The translations under genes and the position numbers were made by a program. Below are positions 35,712 to 44,863 of a stretch of 64,000 nt of DNA, one piece after another; position 1 is the first letter of the stretch; every line of letters begins with the position of its first letter. The notes under the pieces were generated by a model. It was not told the DNA's origin. It searched no databases and saw only the letters and a list, made by a program, of their open reading frames with translations. The DNA comes from Solidesulfovibrio carbinoliphilus subsp. oakridgensis (GTDB lineage: Bacteria; Desulfobacterota; Desulfovibrionia; Desulfovibrionales; Desulfovibrionaceae), in NCBI RefSeq assembly GCF_000177215.2, contig NZ_CM001368.1, forward strand, positions 496,001 to 560,000, written 5' to 3'.

Positions 35712-35897
35712 TGTTCGCAACCTGTGCCTTCCGCCGCCAAAACTGTTCCTTTTGTGTGCGGAACCTGTTCCTGACCGCCCTCCAGGCAGGGCCTCGTCTG
35801 TTCCTTACCTGCCTCGGCGGTGAATATTCCGTGTTCCTTTCACGGGTCAAAAGTGTTCTAAAACTGTTCCCTTTATGTTCTTAATTATGTTAATTAG
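35712..35897 (+). repeat. Array B of the 11-nt repeat, same orientation, ending like array A
   Basis: TGTTC occurs at 35712, 35744, 35766, 35799, 35832, 35854, 35865 and 35876. From 35744 to 35897 fourteen consecutive 11-base units are in one register; clear ones are TGTTCCTTTTG, TGTTCCTGACC, TGTTCCTTACC, TGTTCCTTTCA and TGTTCTTAATT. It ends with ATGTTAATTAG and a long AT-rich patch (35898-35930), mirroring array A. The 195 bases between the arrays are GC-rich without a convincing gene. Confidence 0.8.
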
Positions 35898-35979
35898 ATG
35901 ATATAATTGTAATTATTTTCAAAAGAAGCGAGCGGGAAAAGTTTTGCCATCCCCGGCCCGGCAATCGTATCCTTCTTCC

Positions 35980-38900
35980 ATGCTGTCCCTGTTTCATCCC
36001 CTCGTTGCCCGCTGGTTTTCGGAACATGTTGGAAAACCGACCGATATCCAGGAATTGGCCTGGCCGAGGATCGCGGCCGGCGAGCATGTCCTGGCCGTGG
36101 CCCCGACCGGGTCCGGCAAGACGCTGACCGCCTTTTTAAGCGCCCTAAACAGTCTGGCCACCGGCGCCTGGCCGACCGGCCGGGTGTCCGTGGTCTACGT
36201 CTCGCCGCTCAAAGCCCTCGGCACCGACGTGCGGGCCAACCTGCTCACCCCCCTGGCCGGCCTGCGCCGGGCCTTTGCCGCAGCCGGGGAGGACTTTCCC
36301 GCCTTGCGGGCCGAGATCCGAAGCGGCGACACCCCGTCCGAGGACCGCCGCCGCATGTTGCGCCAGCCTCCGGAAATTCTCATCACCACGCCGGAATCCC
36401 TGAACCTCCTTTTGAGTTCCCAGGGCGGGCGGGGCATGCTCACTGCCGTTCGGCTGGTCATCCTGGACGAAATCCACGCCGTGGCCGGTTCCAAGCGGGG
36501 GGTGTTCCTGCTTTCGGCCGTGGAGCGGCTGGCCGGTCTGGCCGGGGAGTTCCAGCGGGTGGCCCTGTCGGCCACAGTCTCTCCCCTGGAAACCGTGGCG
36601 GCCATGGTCGGCGGCTTTGTCCCCTCGGGCGACCTGTCCGATCCGGTCCTGACGCCGCGCCCGGTGGCCATTGTCCAAAGCCGGGCCGAGAAACGGATGG
36701 ATGTGCGCGTGCATTTCGCGCCGTGGCCAGACGACCGGCCCCCGAGGGCGTCTTTCATCCAGATCCTGGCCGACGACGTTCGCCGTCGCATCCTGGCCAA
36801 CCGGTCGACCCTGGTTTTCGTCAACAGCCGCAAGTTCTGCGAAAAGCTGGCCCGGCTCATAAACGACGACCAGCCCGAAATCCTGGCCTATGCCCACCAT
36901 GGGTCCCTGTCCCGGGAACTGCGCCAGACCGTGGAGTCCCGACTCAAGGCCGGGGAGCTGAAGGCGGTCGTGGCCACCAATTCCCTGGAGCTTGGCATCG
37001 ACATCGGCGCGGTGGACGAGGTCCTCCTGGTCGAGTGTCCGCCCACGGTCAGCGCGGCGGTCCAGCGCATCGGCCGGTCCGGCCACCGGGTGGGCGAGGT
37101 CAGCCGGGCGGTCTTTTTGCCGACCACGGAAAAGGACCTGCTCGAAGCGGCCGTCATGGCCCGGGCCGCCCATGAGCGCGACATCGAACCCATCCGTCCG
37201 GTGTCCGCACCCCTGGACGTCCTGGCTCAGACGTTGGTCGCCATGTGCGGGGTCGAGGCCTGGGACGTGGACGCCTTCTACCAGGCCGTGCGCCAGGCCT
37301 GGCCGTACCGCGACCTTTCCCGGCGGGCCTTCGACCTGACGCTCGCCATGCTGACCGGCCGCTACGCCGCCACCCGCATTCGCGAACTGGCCCCGCTTCT
37401 GGCCGTGGACGCCCTGGACGGCACGGTCGCGGCCAGAAAGGGGGCGCTCTTGCGCCTCTATGCCTCGGGGGGAGTCATCGCCGACCGGGGCTATTATGCC
37501 CTTCGCCGCCAGGATTCGGACGGGCGCCTGGGTGAGCTCGACGAGGTCTTCGTCTGGGAGGCGCGCCTTGGCCAGGTCTTCGCCTTCGGGGCCCAGAACT
37601 GGCGCATTGAGCGGATTACCGACGCGGACGTGTTCGTGTCGCCGGCCCCGGCCGGCAGTGTCCCGGCCCCGTTCTGGCTCGGCGACGCCCGGTCCCGGGA
37701 CCGTCATTTCTCGGACCTTCTGGCCCATTTTCTGGAAGAGGCTGACGTTCGGCTGGACGATCCGGCCTTTGGCGAAGAGCTCATCCGCGACCATTGCCTG
37801 GAACCCGGGGCGGCCGAAGCGCTCCTCGGCTACCTGCGCCGGCAAAAGGAGGCGACCGGCTCCGGCCTGCCCCACGCCCGGCACCTGCTGGTCGAGGTGA
37901 CCGCCACGGGCCCGGGCGGGGCTCCCGGCAACCAGGTCATCCTCCACGCGCCGCTTGGCCTTTCGCGCACGGCCCCGTTGGCCCTGGTCCTGGAGGCGGC
38001 CCTGTCGCGAAAATACGGCCACGCCATTCCGGTTTTCGCGGGCAACGACTGCGTGGCCGCGACCCTGCCCGGGGAGATCGATCCCCTGGACATGCTGGAG
38101 GCCGTGCCGGGGCGTGCTGTGGCGGGCCTCCTGCGGGAGCGGCTCGAAGGCTCGGGCTCCTTTGGCGCGGCCTTTCGCGAGGCCGCCGGCCGGGCCCTGC
38201 TCCTGCCCCGGGATGGGTTCGGCAAGCGCCAGCCGCTGTGGATCACCCGGCTTCGGGCCAGAAAGCTCCTGGCCGCCGTGGCTTCCCACGGCGATTTTCC
38301 CATGGTGCTCGAAGCCTGGCGGGCCTGCCTGGTCGACATCTTCGACCCGGCCGGGCTTGAGGAGTTCCTGGCCGGGGCCAGGAGCGGGGCCGTGGCCGTG
38401 ACCGTGGCCCACACCCGCGTCCAGAGTCCCTTTGCCGCGGATCTCGTCTGGCGCCACGTCAACGAATACATGTACCTGACCGACGCCGGTACTGTCGCCG
38501 GCCCAAGCGGTGTGCGGCCCGACCTCGTGGCCGAGGTGGCCCGGGGGCCGTCGCGGCCGGCCGTGCCGCAAGCCGTGGTCGAGGCCTACGTGGCCAAGCG
38601 GCAGCGCCTTTTTCCGGGCTACGCCCCAAGTGGTCCGGCCGAGCTGCTCGAATGGCTGAAGGAACGGGTGGTGGTGGCCGGGGACCAGTGGCAGGCCATC
38701 CTGGCCGCCGTGGCCCGGGACCACGGGGAGGAGCCGGCCGTTCTCGAGTCCGCCCTGGCCCCGAAGCTGGCCCGCCTCCGCGTGCCCGGGCTGGCCGAAC
38801 CGCTCGTTGCGGCCCTGGAGCGGGCCCCGGACATCGCCCGGGCCTTGTACGGCGATCCGGCCCTGGCCGCGCCGGTCGATCCCAAGGCCAAAGTGCCGCG

Positions 38901-40398
38901 TCTTGCCGCAGCCACGGCCGAGGAAACAGCCGCCGCCCGCGAGGCCTTGCTCGTGGAGTGGCTGGCCTTTTACGGCCCGCTCTCCATGGACGAAATGGCC
39001 GGGTTCCTGGGAATGCCGGAAACGCTTCTGGCCGCCGTGGCCGACGATCTGGCCGTTGCCGGCCGGTGGGTGTCGGGAGAACTGGTTTCCGGCCGGGAGG
39101 GGACCCTGTGGTGCGATGCCGGCAGCTTCGAGACCCTGCTCCGCCTGGCCCGGGCCGCCCGACGGCCCGGACTCGCCGCCCTGCCGGCCAGCCGGCTGCC
39201 GTATTTCCTGGCCCGGTGGCAGGGGCTGGCCCGGCCGGCCGGGGACGCCGAGGGGTTGGCCGAACACCTGGAGCGCCTGGCCTGCCTGCCCCTGGCCGCC
39301 GGCCTGTGGGAGGCCGACGTGCTGCCGGCCCGCTGCCGGGCCTACGACCCCGCCTGGCTCGACGCGGCCCTGGAGACGACGGGACTGGCTTGGTTCGGGG
39401 CCGGCCCGAAAAAAGTGCTCTTCGCCCGGCCGGACGACCTGGATCTGGCCGGCTTTTCCCCGCCCGCCCCGGACCCGGGGCTTTTTCCCGATCCCCGGGC
39501 CGGCTACGACTTTTCCACGCTCCTGGACATTACGGGCCTTTCGCCCACGGCCCTGGCCGAACGGCTGTGGCAGGCGGCCTGGAAGGGCCAGGCCACGTGC
39601 AATTCCCTGGCCGTGCTGCGCCGGGGCGTGGCCACGGATTTCACGCCCGAGGCCGCCTCGTACGAAGCCTCGCGCCAGGGCAGGCGAAGCCTTCGCCGCA
39701 CCAACCCGGCCCGGTACGCCGCCGCCTTGCCCCTGGCCGGCTCCTGGCGGCAGCCCCGGGTTCCCGAGCCGCCGGACGATCCGGTTGCCCGCGAGGAGCT
39801 GGCCATGGACCGGGCCCGGCTGCTGCTGGCCCGCTACGGCGTGGTCTGCCGCGACGTCATCGGTCGCGAGGCCGCGCCCTTCGCCTGGGCGGGCATCTTC
39901 CGGGCCTTGCGACGCATGGAGCTTTCCGGCGAAGTCGTGTCCGGGGAATTTTTCGCCGGCTTGTCCGGGCCACAGTTCGCGACCGGCCGGGCCGTGCGGC
40001 TTCTGGCCGAGGGACTTCCCGGAACCGACGCCTGGTGGTGCGCCGGCCGGGACCCGGCCGCCCTGTGGGGCCTCGGTCCGGCCGGAGAGGGCTTGCCGTT
40101 GCCGCGCCGGGCCGCCGGCAGCTACGTCGCCTTTGCCGGCAGCAGTCCGGTGTTGGCCCTCGAAGCCGGGGGCGGCCGCCTGTCCACGGTCCTGCCGCCG
40201 GACGCCGCCGCGCTCCCGGAGGCCCTCGCCCCGCTGGTCCATCTGCTGACCCGGCGGGTCCGGCCCGAGGCCCGGGTGGCCGTGTTGACGATCAATGGCG
40301 GTCCCGCCGGGGAGAGCCCCTACGTGCCGGTGCTGCGCCAGGTCTTCGAAGTGGTGCGGGAGCGGCGCGGGCTGACGCTTTTTCGCGGGAGGGGGTGA
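35980..40398 (+). CDS. lhr: Lhr-type ATP-dependent helicase (full-length, with C-terminal extension)
   Basis: A 1472-residue superfamily 2 helicase. Motifs: FHPLVARWFSEHVGKPTDIQELAWPRIAAGEHV (Q-like), APTGSGKT (motif I), VVYVSPLKALGTDVRANL, TTPESLNLLL, VILDEIHAVAG (motif II, DEIH), ALSATVSPLETVA (motif III), VFVNSRKFCEKLARL, ATNSLELGIDIG and QRIGRSGHRVG (motif VI). The core is followed by long winged-helix/DUF regions as in large Lhr proteins (about 1500 residues). Lhr enzymes are DNA/RNA-DNA translocases linked to repair. The ATG at 35980 fits the homology; TTG at 35944 is an alternative. The region just upstream holds the 11-nt arrays. Confidence 0.92.
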   Translation: MLSLFHPLVARWFSEHVGKPTDIQELAWPRIAAGEHVLAVAPTGSGKTLTAFLSALNSLATGAWPTGRVSVVYVSPLKALGTDVRANLLTPLAGLRRAFAAAGEDFPALRAEIRSGDTPSEDRRRMLRQPPEILITTPESLNLLLSSQGGRGMLTAVRLVILDEIHAVAGSKRGVFLLSAVERLAGLAGEFQRVALSATVSPLETVAAMVGGFVPSGDLSDPVLTPRPVAIVQSRAEKRMDVRVHFAPWPDDRPPRASFIQILADDVRRRILANRSTLVFVNSRKFCEKLARLINDDQPEILAYAHHGSLSRELRQTVESRLKAGELKAVVATNSLELGIDIGAVDEVLLVECPPTVSAAVQRIGRSGHRVGEVSRAVFLPTTEKDLLEAAVMARAAHERDIEPIRPVSAPLDVLAQTLVAMCGVEAWDVDAFYQAVRQAWPYRDLSRRAFDLTLAMLTGRYAATRIRELAPLLAVDALDGTVAARKGALLRLYASGGVIADRGYYALRRQDSDGRLGELDEVFVWEARLGQVFAFGAQNWRIERITDADVFVSPAPAGSVPAPFWLGDARSRDRHFSDLLAHFLEEADVRLDDPAFGEELIRDHCLEPGAAEALLGYLRRQKEATGSGLPHARHLLVEVTATGPGGAPGNQVILHAPLGLSRTAPLALVLEAALSRKYGHAIPVFAGNDCVAATLPGEIDPLDMLEAVPGRAVAGLLRERLEGSGSFGAAFREAAGRALLLPRDGFGKRQPLWITRLRARKLLAAVASHGDFPMVLEAWRACLVDIFDPAGLEEFLAGARSGAVAVTVAHTRVQSPFAADLVWRHVNEYMYLTDAGTVAGPSGVRPDLVAEVARGPSRPAVPQAVVEAYVAKRQRLFPGYAPSGPAELLEWLKERVVVAGDQWQAILAAVARDHGEEPAVLESALAPKLARLRVPGLAEPLVAALERAPDIARALYGDPALAAPVDPKAKVPRLAAATAEETAAAREALLVEWLAFYGPLSMDEMAGFLGMPETLLAAVADDLAVAGRWVSGELVSGREGTLWCDAGSFETLLRLARAARRPGLAALPASRLPYFLARWQGLARPAGDAEGLAEHLERLACLPLAAGLWEADVLPARCRAYDPAWLDAALETTGLAWFGAGPKKVLFARPDDLDLAGFSPPAPDPGLFPDPRAGYDFSTLLDITGLSPTALAERLWQAAWKGQATCNSLAVLRRGVATDFTPEAASYEASRQGRRSLRRTNPARYAAALPLAGSWRQPRVPEPPDDPVAREELAMDRARLLLARYGVVCRDVIGREAAPFAWAGIFRALRRMELSGEVVSGEFFAGLSGPQFATGRAVRLLAEGLPGTDAWWCAGRDPAALWGLGPAGEGLPLPRRAAGSYVAFAGSSPVLALEAGGGRLSTVLPPDAAALPEALAPLVHLLTRRVRPEARVAVLTINGGPAGESPYVPVLRQVFEVVRERRGLTLFRGRG

Positions 40399-40424
40399 TG
40401 GGGGAGCGGGGAAGCGAGAGAAAA

Positions 40425-40470
40425 GAGCCTCCGGCGGCCGGGGGGAATGATTCCCCCCGGATCCCCTCGA
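40425..40470 (+). repeat. Dispersed intergenic palindromic repeat, copy 8
   Basis: GAGCCTCCGGCGGCC followed by CCGGGGGGAAT-G-ATTCCCCCCGG and ATCCCCTCGATGG. It lies behind the lhr stop, in the same orientation, and its palindrome is identical to copy 1. Confidence 0.85.
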
Positions 40471-40519
40471 TGGAAAACAGGCGGGGGCGTGCGCGCCGGA
40501 GCGAGAGTGGTGGGGAAGG

Positions 40520-40912
40520 TCAGCGGGCCGCCCGGCCCGTGCCGTGGTACATTTTGGCTTCGGTCTTTTCCGGCTTCTTGGCCAGGTAGTGGTACTGCCG
40601 GGTGGCCACCTCGGCGAACCGGGACAGGATGGCCGGCAGGTCCGATTCCTTCATGATGGCCGCAAGCGGGGCATGTCCGGCCAGGCGCGGCGAAAAGACG
40701 TAGGCCGGCGTCTCGCCCGGGGCCAGGGAAATGTCTTCGTAGGCCAGCTCGAAATCTGTCGTGCCATCGGACAGGACGTTGTTGAGCAGGTCGAGCATCG
40801 TATAGACGAAGAATTTCTGCACATCGGCCGTGGATTCGGCCAGATTCATGCTTTCCCGGAAGCGGGGGAGCAGGCCGTTCTCGATCTTGGTGTAAGACGC
40901 GACTTTCGTCAT
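40520..40912 (-). CDS. Hypothetical protein, 130 residues
   Basis: Starts MTKVASYTKIENGLLPRFRE, continues STADVQKFFVYTMLDLLNNVLSDGTTDFELAYEDISLAP, and ends with YHYLAKKPEKTEAKMYHGTGRAAR. It looks like a soluble, mostly helical protein with a basic tail. I do not recognise the family. AAGGAGG sits four bases before the ATG, a strong ribosome site, which supports a real and well-translated gene. It is divergent from the NAD-glutamate dehydrogenase gene (140 bp between starts) and convergent on lhr. Confidence 0.7.
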   Translation of the reverse strand: MTKVASYTKIENGLLPRFRESMNLAESTADVQKFFVYTMLDLLNNVLSDGTTDFELAYEDISLAPGETPAYVFSPRLAGHAPLAAIMKESDLPAILSRFAEVATRQYHYLAKKPEKTEAKMYHGTGRAAR

Positions 40913-41052
40913 GGTGCCTCCTTGGTTGGGGGTCTGGCCGACCATACCGGATTCCTGTCGGCAAGGGTAGGGCGGCTTGCCATTTTTCCCGCCTTTGTCC
41001 AAGACTGGTTTCCTGGCGCGGCCCCGGCCCGCCGCAAACCAAGGAGCCGCCC

Positions 41053-44000
41053 ATGCCCCTGCCCGAGCGTCCCGAATCCGGGGCCTTTCTGGCCGCCGTC
41101 AGCCGGGATCTGCGTCGCGATGCCGAAAGCCTCGTTCCCTGGTTTCTGCACAACATGCCGGACTACTATTTCCGGACCCACGGCCCGGACGAGCAGGCCC
41201 GCCATATCCGGACCGTCATCTCCGGCCGGGTCCTTTCCGGCGGCCAGTCGGCCACCCTGTGGAACCCGGCCCGCACCCGCGTCACCCGCATCGCTCCCAA
41301 CGGCGCCCCCTCCCTGCTCGAGCACCTCCGCGAGCTGACCACGGCCAACATCCGCACCTCCCGGCTCTACGCCACCCTTGACGGCCGCCTGCGCCTGGAC
41401 ACCTTTCTCCTGGAGCCGCAGCCGCCGGTCGGGGCCGGCAGCCGGGCCCTGCGCGAGGCCGTGGCCCTGATGTTGGCGGGCGGGCATCTGCCGCCGGGCC
41501 GGGAAAAGGAGTTCATCGCCTTTTTGCGGGGGGCTCCGGCCGATTACGTGGAAAAGTTCGATCCCTTGCGGGCCGCCCGGCACTTCGCCCTGGCCCGGGA
41601 CCTGGCCGGCCGGGACGCGGTGCGGGTGGAACTCCACCTCCTGCCGGGACAGGCCGAAAGCCGGGTGGTGGTGGCCATGCGCGAGGCCCCGGAGACGGGG
41701 CTGCTCTTGCGGGTGGCCCAGACCGTGCTGGCCGAGGGCCTGCTCGCCATCCCGCGCGGCTATTCCGACCGCTTCAGCCTGCCGGGCGGCGACTTGTCGG
41801 TCATCAGCCTCTACGTCACACGGGAAGGCGGGGTGCTGACGCCGGACGATCCGCTGTGGGCGCGCCTCAAACGCCGGCTCAAGCGGGTGAAGTGGACGGC
41901 CGCCCACGGTCTGGACGTGCTGGTGGCGCGGGAGGGCTTCGCCCCGGAAGCCGTGGAACTGCTTTCGGCCGCCTGCGAGTGCGTCCACCAGCTCCTGGTC
42001 CGCCAAAACCTCCATGCCTTCACCTCGGAAAACATCGTGCGCGCGGTCCTGGCCCATGTTCGCCAAGTCAGGGCCTGCCTGGCCTTTTTCGAGGCCCGCT
42101 TCGATCCGGCCCTTTTTGCCGGGCGCAAGGAGGCCGCGGCCCGGGCCCTGGCCGAGGCCGGGTCCCTGGCCAGCGGCCTCGAGGACGAAGTGGCCCGGGG
42201 CGTGTTCGGCGGGGTGCTGGCCTTTTTCGGCCAGACCCTTCGGACCAACTACTACCTGCCGGACCGGTTCGGGCTGGCCTTCCGCCTGGACCCGGCCGTG
42301 CTGACCGCCGTGCCGGCCGGGGTTCCGGCGCCAGCCGGGGAGCGGCCCTTTGGCCTCTTTTTCCTCCACGGTCCGGGGGGCCAAGGATTTCACGTCCGCT
42401 ACCGGGAGATGGCCCGGGGTGGCGTGCGGCTGGTGCGCACGCGCAGCCAGGAGCAGTTCGAGCTCGAATCCAACCGTCTTTTCACCGAGGCCAAAAACCT
42501 GGCCCTGTCCCAGCAGTACAAGAACAAGGACATCCCCGAAGGCGGGGCCAAGGCTGTGCTGCTCCTCGGTCCCGGGGCCGATCCGACCCTGGCCCTTAAA
42601 AGCGCGGTGGACGGCCTCCTCGACTGCACGCTTAGCGGGCCGGACGGGGCCATGCCGGCCGAGGTCGTCGACTACCTCGGCCGGGAGGAACTCCTCTACC
42701 TCGGCCCGGACGAGGGTATCACCCCGGACCACATCCGCTGGATCGTGGCCCGGGCGGCTCGGCGCGGGGCCAAGTGGCCGGCCGCCTTCATGAGCTCCAA
42801 GCCCGAGTCCGGCATCAACCACAAACGCTACGGCGTCACGAGCCTCGGGGTCCTCGAATTCGCGGACGCGTTTTTGCGCGAGGCCGGCATCGACCCGGAC
42901 GCCGAGCCCTTCACGGTCAAGATCACGGGCGGCCCGGCCGGGGACGTGGCCGGCAACGCCATCCTCCAGCTCATCGCCCGCTATGGCGGGCGGGCCAGGA
43001 TCGTGGCCGTCAGCGATGGCCACGGCGCGGCCTTCGACCCCCGGGGCCTGGACCACCGGGAACTGACGCGGCTGGTGCGCGAGGAACGCAACATGGCGGC
43101 CTTTTCTCCGGAGCGTCTCGTCGGGCCGGGGAGTTTCGCGGTCCGGGCCGACACCCCGGACGGGGCCAAGGTCCGGGCCTCGCTCCACAATACCGTCCCG
43201 GCCGACCTCTTCATCCCGGCCGGCGGCCGGCCCGACACCCTAAACGCCGGCAACTGGCGGGACTTCTGCGATGCCGACGGCCGGCCCTCGGCCCGGGTGA
43301 TCATCGAAGGCGCGAATCTCTTCCTGACGTCCGAGGCCAGGCTCCATCTGGAAGCGGCCGGGGCCCTCATCGCCCCCGGACCCTCGGCCAACAAGGCCGG
43401 GGTCATCTGCTCCTCGTATGAAATCCTGGCCGGCCTGGTCATGACCGAGGCCGAATTCGCGGCCGTGCGCCGCCGCTATATCAGGGAAGTGCTGGCCATC
43501 CTTGGCCGCAAGGCCCGGGCCGAGGCGGCGCTGCTCCTGCGCGAGCGGCGGCGAAGCGGCGGCCGGGTCGGGCTTGTGGCCCTAAGCCGCGAGGCGTCGC
43601 AGGAGATAACGGCCGTCAAGGACGCCATCATCGCCGCCCTGGCCGACGCCCCGCCCGTGGCCGACGATCCGCTTCTGGCCCGGCTCGTGGCCGACCACTG
43701 CCCGCCGGTGCTGGTGACAAAGTATTTCGACCGGCTCCTGGCCACGGTCCCGGCCAGCTACCTCCAGGCCGTGGTGGCGGCCCAGGCCGCTTCGACCATC
43801 GTCTATGCCGAGGGCCTTGGCTGGCTGTCGCGCCTGTCCGGCTTGCGGGACCTGCTGGCGGTGGTGCAGACCTACTACGCCGAGGCCGACGCCGTGGCCG
43901 CCCATGTGGCCGCCATCCGCAAAAGCCGCCTGCCGGGCCGGGCGGCCATCGAGCGGATCTGCCTGCGGGCCGGCCGCCGGTTATTGTCGGAGGAGGCGCT

Positions 44001-44088
44001 CGGGCTGGACGTGCCCGGGCCGAGCCGCGAGGACGAGTCGATAGTGGTGGAGGGAAACGATAGGGACAAGGGGAAGAAAGACAAGTAA
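41053..44088 (+). CDS. Large NAD-dependent glutamate dehydrogenase
   Basis: A 1011-residue protein of the high-molecular-weight NAD-GDH class (not the 450-residue hexameric type). The catalytic part carries GFHVRYREMARGGVRLVRTR, NKDIPEGGAKAVLLLGPGAD (GGAK lysine motif), MSSKPESGINHKRYGVTSLGVLEFAD and TVKITGGPAGDVAGNAILQ (NAD-domain glycine motif). The first about 300 residues are a regulatory-like region without a clear named domain. The enzyme deaminates glutamate to 2-oxoglutarate. The ATG at 41053 follows AAGGAG. The small protein upstream is divergently transcribed. Confidence 0.9.
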   Translation: MPLPERPESGAFLAAVSRDLRRDAESLVPWFLHNMPDYYFRTHGPDEQARHIRTVISGRVLSGGQSATLWNPARTRVTRIAPNGAPSLLEHLRELTTANIRTSRLYATLDGRLRLDTFLLEPQPPVGAGSRALREAVALMLAGGHLPPGREKEFIAFLRGAPADYVEKFDPLRAARHFALARDLAGRDAVRVELHLLPGQAESRVVVAMREAPETGLLLRVAQTVLAEGLLAIPRGYSDRFSLPGGDLSVISLYVTREGGVLTPDDPLWARLKRRLKRVKWTAAHGLDVLVAREGFAPEAVELLSAACECVHQLLVRQNLHAFTSENIVRAVLAHVRQVRACLAFFEARFDPALFAGRKEAAARALAEAGSLASGLEDEVARGVFGGVLAFFGQTLRTNYYLPDRFGLAFRLDPAVLTAVPAGVPAPAGERPFGLFFLHGPGGQGFHVRYREMARGGVRLVRTRSQEQFELESNRLFTEAKNLALSQQYKNKDIPEGGAKAVLLLGPGADPTLALKSAVDGLLDCTLSGPDGAMPAEVVDYLGREELLYLGPDEGITPDHIRWIVARAARRGAKWPAAFMSSKPESGINHKRYGVTSLGVLEFADAFLREAGIDPDAEPFTVKITGGPAGDVAGNAILQLIARYGGRARIVAVSDGHGAAFDPRGLDHRELTRLVREERNMAAFSPERLVGPGSFAVRADTPDGAKVRASLHNTVPADLFIPAGGRPDTLNAGNWRDFCDADGRPSARVIIEGANLFLTSEARLHLEAAGALIAPGPSANKAGVICSSYEILAGLVMTEAEFAAVRRRYIREVLAILGRKARAEAALLLRERRRSGGRVGLVALSREASQEITAVKDAIIAALADAPPVADDPLLARLVADHCPPVLVTKYFDRLLATVPASYLQAVVAAQAASTIVYAEGLGWLSRLSGLRDLLAVVQTYYAEADAVAAHVAAIRKSRLPGRAAIERICLRAGRRLLSEEALGLDVPGPSREDESIVVEGNDRDKGKKDK

Positions 44089-44109
44089 ACACCGTGGAGG
44101 GGACAATAT

Positions 44110-44844
44110 TTAAATGTCCGGCAGCGGTTCCTCGCGGCGGGGGCCGTCCCAGATGCGGGTAAGCAGGCGCCGGGCCTCGGCCAGGTCCGGGTTCAGGGCC
44201 AGGGCTTCGCGGGCGGCGGCTTCGGCCTCGGGCAGGCGGTTTTGCTCGAAGTAGACCCGGGCGATGTTGAGCAGCAGGTGGTCGTCGTCGGGCGAGAGTT
44301 CGCGGGCCCGTGAATAGTACTTGTGGGCCTCGTCAAAGAGCCTCTTTTTGCGCAGGCTGATGCCGAACTCATTGAAGAGGTGCTTGTGCCGGGGCTCGAA
44401 GGCTTCTTCCAGGCGGACCAGCCGGTCGAAGATGTAGGTGGCCTTGTCGGTCTTGTCGAGCGCCAGGTAGACCAGCCCCAGGCCGAAGTTGGCCCGGATG
44501 TTGTCCTCGTCGATGCGCCTTATTTTGTGGTATTCCTGCTCCGCGTTGGCCGGCTTGTTGGTGGCCCGGTAATGGTCGCCGACAAGCAGCGGCTGGCTGA
44601 GAAGCCGGTAGCTCAGGTCCGGCTCCAGGTGGTAGTCCTCGAAAAGCTTCTCCCGACTGATCTCGAAAGGCTGGCCCTGTCGCTTGAAGTCCATGTCCAG
44701 GCTCTGCACCTGCATGCGGCCCGTCTCCAGTTCCTTGACGAACCAGTAGGTTTCCGACAGCGCGGCCTGCTTGGTCGTGCCAAAACCGACCTTGATGGTG
44801 GTTTTGCAGGAAAAGATGCCGGAAATGCGGGTTTCTTGCCCCAT
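44110..44844 (-). CDS. Tetratricopeptide repeat protein
   Basis: A 244-residue protein. The N-terminal third (ETRISGIFSCKTTIKVGFGTTKQAALSETYWF) is unlike TPR and may be a small beta domain. Then TPR units follow: ANAEQEYHKIRRIDEDNIRANFGLGLVYLAL, KATYIFDRLVRLEEAFEPRHKHLFNEFGISL, FDEAHKYYSRARELSPDDDHLLLNIARVYF and LPEAEAAAREALALNPDLAEARRLL. It is the gene just downstream of the receiver-TPR gene, 19 bases apart, so they are probably cotranscribed. TPR arrays bind partner proteins; the partner is unknown. Confidence 0.78.
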   Translation of the reverse strand: MGQETRISGIFSCKTTIKVGFGTTKQAALSETYWFVKELETGRMQVQSLDMDFKRQGQPFEISREKLFEDYHLEPDLSYRLLSQPLLVGDHYRATNKPANAEQEYHKIRRIDEDNIRANFGLGLVYLALDKTDKATYIFDRLVRLEEAFEPRHKHLFNEFGISLRKKRLFDEAHKYYSRARELSPDDDHLLLNIARVYFEQNRLPEAEAAAREALALNPDLAEARRLLTRIWDGPRREEPLPDI

Positions 44845-44863
44845 GGTGCTCCGATGGCCCGGA

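Noticed and set aside
35500-35850. Possible minus-strand gene of 116 codons within the 11-nt array region
   Set aside because: The frame crosses both arrays and the GC-rich centre, has repetitive Arg/Asn from the repeats, no ribosome site and no family. The 11-base period is incompatible with coding.
35333-35930. CRISPR array
   Set aside because: The period is 11 bases with degenerate units and no constant repeat with unique spacers; no cas gene in the window.
35333-35930. DnaA-dependent chromosomal origin
   Set aside because: Iteron-like units and AT-rich patches are suggestive, but no TTATNCACA box was found and no dnaA or dnaN gene is nearby.
36145-40242. A 1365-codon open frame on the minus strand opposite lhr
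   Set aside because: It is a shadow of the real helicase frame in GC-rich DNA: the composition is Gly/Arg/Pro/His-rich, with no domain, and the plus-strand frame has all helicase motifs.
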